Positions 45,290 to 64,000 of a stretch of 64,000 nt of DNA are shown here, piece after piece. The translations under genes and the position numbers were made by a program. The notes under the pieces are model-generated. The model had not been told where the DNA came from and made no database searches. It saw only the letters and a list, made by a program, of their open reading frames with translations. The DNA comes from Cristatella mucedo (Eukaryota > Bryozoa > Phylactolaemata > Cristatellidae): the NCBI GenBank assembly GCA_009760855.2, contig WPIO01000028.1, positions 64,001 through 128,000 on the forward strand, in the 5' to 3' direction. How positions within the stretch are numbered: the stretch's first letter is position 1; every line of letters begins with the position of its first letter.

Positions 45290-47500
45290 AGGAAAGGGGA
45301 TCACACATGCGCACTGACGCTAAAGCTGCGTCCATGCCGGCCTGGCAAACGTTTTGAGTCGAAGCACCTATAAACTTGTCCCGAATGGGAACTAGCCTAA
45401 AACCAGCCATGTCTGCACCGAGTAACAGCTTGGAACTCGAGACTAGCCTTGTTGTCGAGAGTGGCTGGTATATCACTTTTAGCTTGGTATTAAGATAGAT
45501 CTCGGTAGTGTGGAGATCGTATAGCTTCTCGCTCGGTGGCGAACGGAAATGATCAATAATAATCAACTGTTACGTATCTGCTGCTGCCAATGAGCGCTTA
45601 CTGACCAGTCTTCGAACCATTTAGCAGCCATTCTTCTGTAAGCAGCTTTATTTATCAATACATTCCAGGGTACTCCGACGAACTATTCCAGTCCAAAAGA
45701 CCGGTCGTGTCTGTGATGGTGGCATCCATGTTTTTCATCTGCTCCTGATTAGTCGGCTGCTTCAGTAAGTCTCACATACACTGTTTAGAAGTTGAACGCT
45801 GGCTGATTCCTCGAACCCGGCCCGAGCCATTCCGGTCAGCAAGTCCCCACCCTTAACAGATCAAAACTGTTGCCGTAGACTTAAGTTCTCGGGTGTCTCG
45901 ACTGCGAACGTTCACCAGTTTAGTCGCAGCTTAATACGGCCCAAGCAGGCATCGTTTGTAACGACATGGGGAACACGGTCGAAATAATGCAGCAGCAGGC
46001 AGCAGCATAGGCCACACCACTCCAAAGAAGCCCGTCCTGCGAATGTTATGATTCAAGTTTCGAGCGCCCCCACACCAGTCCTGCTTGATACGTTTCGAAG
46101 CTACGTAGCCCAGGTGAGCTTGACGGCTGCAGCTCGTCAGGCGCAGACGATGTGGAGGGGCAGTGGCTCAGGCAGTGAATCCGGTTCAAGCAGCAGACAG
46201 CAAGGAGGTCAAGCGCTGAAGAGCCAAGCCGATTACAGCCAAAACCGGGCGAGCTAAATCGGCTAGATTATTACTCATATTCATTATTTGCTGTTCCCGA
46301 ATTGTAGGAAACCCAGGAACCGAATGTGTGGTAATCTATGGCCGAGGCCGCATGAAAGCAAACGCCACACAATAGGCTCAGTCAGCTCCCGGAGTTGGCA
46401 CTTGCAATTGGAGCTGATTTAAGCTCTAGGCCACGGCAGCTGTTGAATGCATATAACCCTCCAAAGCTGTCAAATGCACTTCTTCTACGCAATAGATAAG
46501 GACTTATTATACTTGAGGCGCTCGTAGTTGCTGCCTCGTCTGCTACTGTCGGCATACCTAGGTGTATTGGTGCTGCACATACAAGCGGCCAGCTATGATA
46601 CGTAAGCTTCAGAAGTCATCGGCATCCGACGGCTGAGACTAGCCCCATTACAAGAGCTGTGTTTGCAGCCTGGTCCGGACCGGACGTGGAGGCCGAACGC
46701 CACGTTTGTAACACCGCTACACCACATCGGTTTAGCACACTGCACTCGCGATCAAAAGATCACCACTACTACAAGGAGCCCGGTTTCCAGCGAATGAAGA
46801 ACACAAGACAGCCTAAGGCGATACGGTAGCAAACACGGTCAAGGCTAAAGCAAAGGATCTTCGATGTAGCTAGCCAGCCAGCTGCATATGGCGGTCGCAT
46901 CGGTGCTCGGTGCTCAATGAGCTGCAACTAATCCAGTGCTCAATAAGCTACTGCTGCGACTAAGTGAAGTAAAGCCAGGCTGGTGCGCATGGCACGAGCC
47001 GGTAGGAGCAGCCGATCGAGCAGCTCGTCCGCTCGAGTCAATCACAAATGACACGTGATAAAGTGATACAGCTGATTCGAAACAGAACGAGTCATTACAG
47101 TGGCTCGCATGCAGCTGGCCCGCTCTCTCGGGGCGCACTCAGCGGCGCACATGTGACTAGAGATGGCCCGCCCCAGCGGCCACTCCGAGCGCAGGGTCGG
47201 CGGCCATAAGGGGGGGGGGGGAAGGAGCGCACGATGCGATTAGGAATGGGCGGCGGCGCCGTAATCGTCGGGTGCCCTAGCCGCACCGTCGAGCCGACCG
47301 CCAAAGGTCACGTGAACGACAATCTCGGCTGATCCTGGCAACGAAAAGAAAAGCCGAGCGAGCGAGTGGGTCGCGGCCACGGGTCGCGTGCACAGCTCGC
47401 GCTTCAAAAAATGGGGGCGGGCAGGGGATGGCAGAGAACGGCTCGGAACGCTCTGGCATCGGACCACGTGATGCAGCGGTTTGCTCTCCGAGGCGATCGG
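45290..47500. other. region downstream of the last pecanex exon found
   Basis: A minus-strand frame at 45276-45566 looks partly protein-like (YDLHTTEIYLNTKLKVIYQP) but was not recognised and has no matching splice context. A run of 12 G lies at 47210-47221. The conserved pecanex C-terminal segment was searched for and not found. Confidence 0.3.
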
Positions 47501-47517
47501 CAGTGCCTCGTGCGTAC

Positions 47518-61192
<13,675 letters not shown>

Positions 61193-61228
61193 CTGAAGAA
61201 GAAGACACGCGGAGGCAGTGACGCATTG

Positions 61229-61569
<341 letters not shown>

Positions 61570-61619
61570 TGACCAATCACAGTGAGGGAGGGAGGGAGGC
61601 CGGCAGGCAGTGGCAGGCA

Positions 61620-62220
61620 CAGGGACACGAGAGAGTCGGCAAACTAGATCTATCGACGAATGTGCATGCCAGCTCGGTAGGCACGCATAATCCTGACGAT
61701 GTCAACTCTCCGCTACAGGCCGAATGCACGTCGGGATTGCCGAGAGCTTAGGACACTTGCCTTTGGTGCGGGACGCCCGGGGAGAAACGGCCGACACCGA
61801 AAAATGACAAAAAAGTCTCTGTCTGATAAGGGAACCGCCAGCCAGCGGAAATCTGGCTGGTGGAGGGTGGTGGGGGAGGGACGATCGTTCGCAGCTACAC
61901 GAGTCTGGCTGTTGGTTTTGCCTCGGCGACCGTTTCATCGTTGACTATGCCGACCAACAGTTTTAAAAACCGTTGAGTTGAATCGGCATTGGTCAGGCAA
62001 AGGCTGATACACAGCAGAGCCCCAAGGCCAAAGCCAAGACTCACGAAGGGGGGACCTAGCTGCAGCCTGCTATTAGCCATGCGTTATTTTTCGCTAATAG
62101 CATAACAATAGTAACCACTTTCGGGGCTAAATCCAAAGAATATGAGAGAGAGGGCTAACGAAGCCAGGAAGCAAAATGCACTGCAGCACCCGCTGCTGCA
62201 AGGCGGTCAATGCAGTAACA
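61620..62220. other. upstream pecanex intron, unassigned
   Basis: Should be intron of the pecanex gene. The next upstream exon was looked for on the minus strand and not recognised. Confidence 0.35.
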
Positions 62221-62292
62221 ATAACACTCTAATAAGTCATTGTATAGCACCTCAAATTAATCAAACCTCTATTAAGGCACTTTATAAAAAAA
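62221..62292 (-). repeat. degenerate SINE-1 tail
   Basis: On the minus strand AAAGTGCCTTAATAGAGGTT and GAGGTGCTATACAATGA resemble the SINE-1 3' end; the head is absent. Confidence 0.45.
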
Positions 62293-62549
62293 ACAGCTTC
62301 ACTGATGGAGAAGGAATAGCCAAGATTGACCCATAAGCATGCAAAAGCTAAACGTATCTAGACCAAGCACAAAAGACGCCGCCACAGGGCCGCAGGTTCG
62401 TAGGGCCCCTGGTTCATGAGATCAGCACTGAATCAAGCATAGGTAAGCACATACATAGGAACACTGGAAAGCACTGACCCTTCCCCCTTATTGGTGCCCA
62501 GCAGTGTGGGGTGGTATGACCCAGCATTACTGAGAGTGCAACATCAATA

Positions 62550-62705
62550 ATAATAATTCATTTGCATAGCACACCCAGATAACTTAACCTCTTTCTAGAC
62601 ACTTCACATAGGCTGTAAAAAGAAGCATGATGGTTAGTGGTAGTAACCAGCACAGTGTCAGCAAACATAATATGGTTAGAGGTAATGTGCACTGGTGCGA
62701 GTGTC
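62550..62705 (-). mobile_element. LINE-A 3' tail fragment
   Basis: The minus strand has TTTTACAGCCTATGTGAAGT, GTCTAGAAAGAGGTTAAG, a GTGTGCTATGCAAATG segment and an (ATT)n end. Confidence 0.7.
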
Positions 62706-63534
62706 GTGTGCACGTTTTGCTCAACAGGAAACGACTTTCGAGAACACGCTCAGTAGTCTCGTCTACTCAACAGTACTCAGCAACGTGTAATTTCTTCCAA
62801 TGGGTGTGCAGACGTTAAATCTAACAGAAAGTCTCTGTCTGCAACCGACCGGAGCTCTGTGCTCCGATTGGCCAACGTTCCTGCTCGGGCCCATCAACAG
62901 GAATGCTTCAACCTGATTCGCCGGAGCGCTCCGGTTTGCGCCCAGCACAAGGAACGCCGAGCTTCGATTTGCTGGCTAGCGTCGGGGTGGGAAGTAGATG
63001 GAGAAGTAATCACTACAAGCACGGTATCACCATAATATTACGCTGTCATCGTTGTTTTGGAGAACTTGCCACTGGAAGGAAGCATGTTAGTGCCTCTGAC
63101 CATCGACTAGGTAAGCCGGTCAGTGCATTCACCCTGCTCGTTTAAATCCGACATCCGCAACATTTTTGCAAGCTCAAAACTAGTTTAAGAAACGTTTCCG
63201 AGCTAATTAATAGCACGTGGTCGACCTTCAACCCAGGGGAAGACCACAAGGGTGGGTGCTACAGCAAGCAGCCTTGCCCCCAGACCCAGTGCGTCAATTT
63301 CTCGAGGTAACGTGCAGTAAAGTGCCACCTGCCCATAAGAGCCACTTTTGACAGGTCCCTTGGGTAGTGCCAGCTGATATAAAGGAAACCCTTTGGGGGG
63401 GCTGTGCAGACGTCGTCAGCGTCGCCAGACAGAACGATTGATTAAGTATGCCTGCACGGCTAACCTACTTACTCCGGTCCATCTGCAGCCCTCGCATAGC
63501 CGCTGCCTGCCACTTCAATCGTTCGTTAGTAGAA
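62706..63534. other. unassigned DNA at the right end
   Basis: No repeat family or coding motif recognised. Confidence 0.35.
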
Positions 63535-63605
63535 TTCATTCAATACTAGAATTCAGTCCGGGTTTGCTTGCCCTCGGGTCTTGTTTGGACAATTGATAAA
63601 TACCT
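63535..63605 (+). repeat. small LINE-B coding remnant
   Basis: TTCAGTCCGGGTTTGCTTGC, CCTCGGGTCTTGTTTGGAC and AATTGATAAAT parallel the end of the LINE-B frame at 25700-25740. Confidence 0.45.
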
Positions 63606-63876
63606 GTTGTTACTACAATGGCACGGGACAGCCGCTGCTGCCTGCGCCGAGACTCATAGCTGCAGCTCAGCCGAGCCGGCCAGCTGAATCGGCGACCGAG
63701 AAACCCAGGTAGGTACGACTACAGCTGCAGTAATCAGTGGCCCAGCATCAAGATCATCAATCGCACGGCAGCACAAAAGGCTGCACCGGGCCGTCTGGCA
63801 CGGAGGTAACAAGGTGCATACACCGTTGGCTGAGACATCTTCAACGGTGTTCACTGCCAACACTTGGCCCTGGTTA

Positions 63877-63913
63877 CAGCAGCAGCAGCAGCATTCAGGG
63901 CTGCTGCTGCTGC
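63877..63913. repeat. inverted (CAG)n/(CTG)n hairpin
   Basis: About six CAG units and about four CTG units face each other across TTCAGGG and can form a stem of about 13 bp. Confidence 0.9.
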
Positions 63914-64000
63914 ACGAATGTGGCTAACCGGCAGGCATTGGACGACATTATCAGACTGAGTGAATTATCCTTGCTCCTGGGGGGGGGGAGGCAAGTCCAG

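Noticed and set aside
45276-45566. Minus-strand 96-codon frame that looks protein-like
   Set aside because: No family motif, no splice context and no relation to pecanex could be shown, so it is not called as a gene.

Overview
The window reads as nuclear DNA of an animal, most likely a protostome invertebrate. Genes are split by GT-AG introns, intergenic DNA and introns are full of L2/CR1-like LINE fragments and tRNA-derived SINEs, simple repeats are long and frequent, and there is no sign of bacterial gene packing. A chelicerate such as a tick or mite would fit the gene and repeat content, but that is inference only. No species-diagnostic sequence was recognised.

Three protein-coding genes can be assembled from the sequence by family resemblance plus splice-site and reading-phase agreement. 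(1) A two-exon, Golgi-type carbohydrate sulfotransferase on the minus strand: exon 15104-15785 and terminal exon 8866-9122, separated by a 6.0 kb intron full of repeats; 312 residues. (2) A PPM1A/PPM1B-type PP2C protein phosphatase on the plus strand: CDS from 28149 to 40181 in five exons, 378 residues. One 840-nt exon carries most of the catalytic domain and is followed by a 10.4 kb intron. A TATA box, a 5' non-coding exon and a poly-A signal can be proposed. (3) The C-terminal half of a pecanex gene on the minus strand: 16 exons from 61192 down to about 47518, giving about 850 residues. Its 5' exons, its extreme C-terminus and one tiny internal exon were not found. Genes 2 and 3 are convergent. 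Genes 1 and 2 are divergent, with about 12 kb of repeat-rich DNA between them.

The rest is mostly mobile-element debris. Two LINE families recur. LINE-A has an (ATT)n tail and LINE-B a (TACAT)n tail. Two tRNA-derived SINE families also recur. SINE-1 carries a 3' end resembling LINE-A, which suggests it uses LINE-A for retrotransposition. Several insertions are nested: a SINE-1 split by a LINE-B tail, a LINE-A split by another LINE-A tail, and a LINE-B split by a 440 bp TG..CA element flanked by a perfect 5 bp duplication. Single fragments of a restriction-like-endonuclease (R2-type) retrotransposon and a Tc1/mariner-like transposase are tentative.

Other structures: a degenerate satellite with monomers of about 160-190 bp (16.56-18.72 kb), joined to an inverted 110 bp repeat; a 7 x 17 bp repeat with a palindromic core (60451-60569); a 210 bp GGA tract; and a 340 bp (GA)/(CA)/(GA) block only 37 bp from a pecanex 3' splice site. 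No bacterial defence system, CRISPR array, rRNA or convincing tRNA gene was seen. The best candidates for something undescribed are the satellite with its inverted junction and the SINE/LINE partnership.
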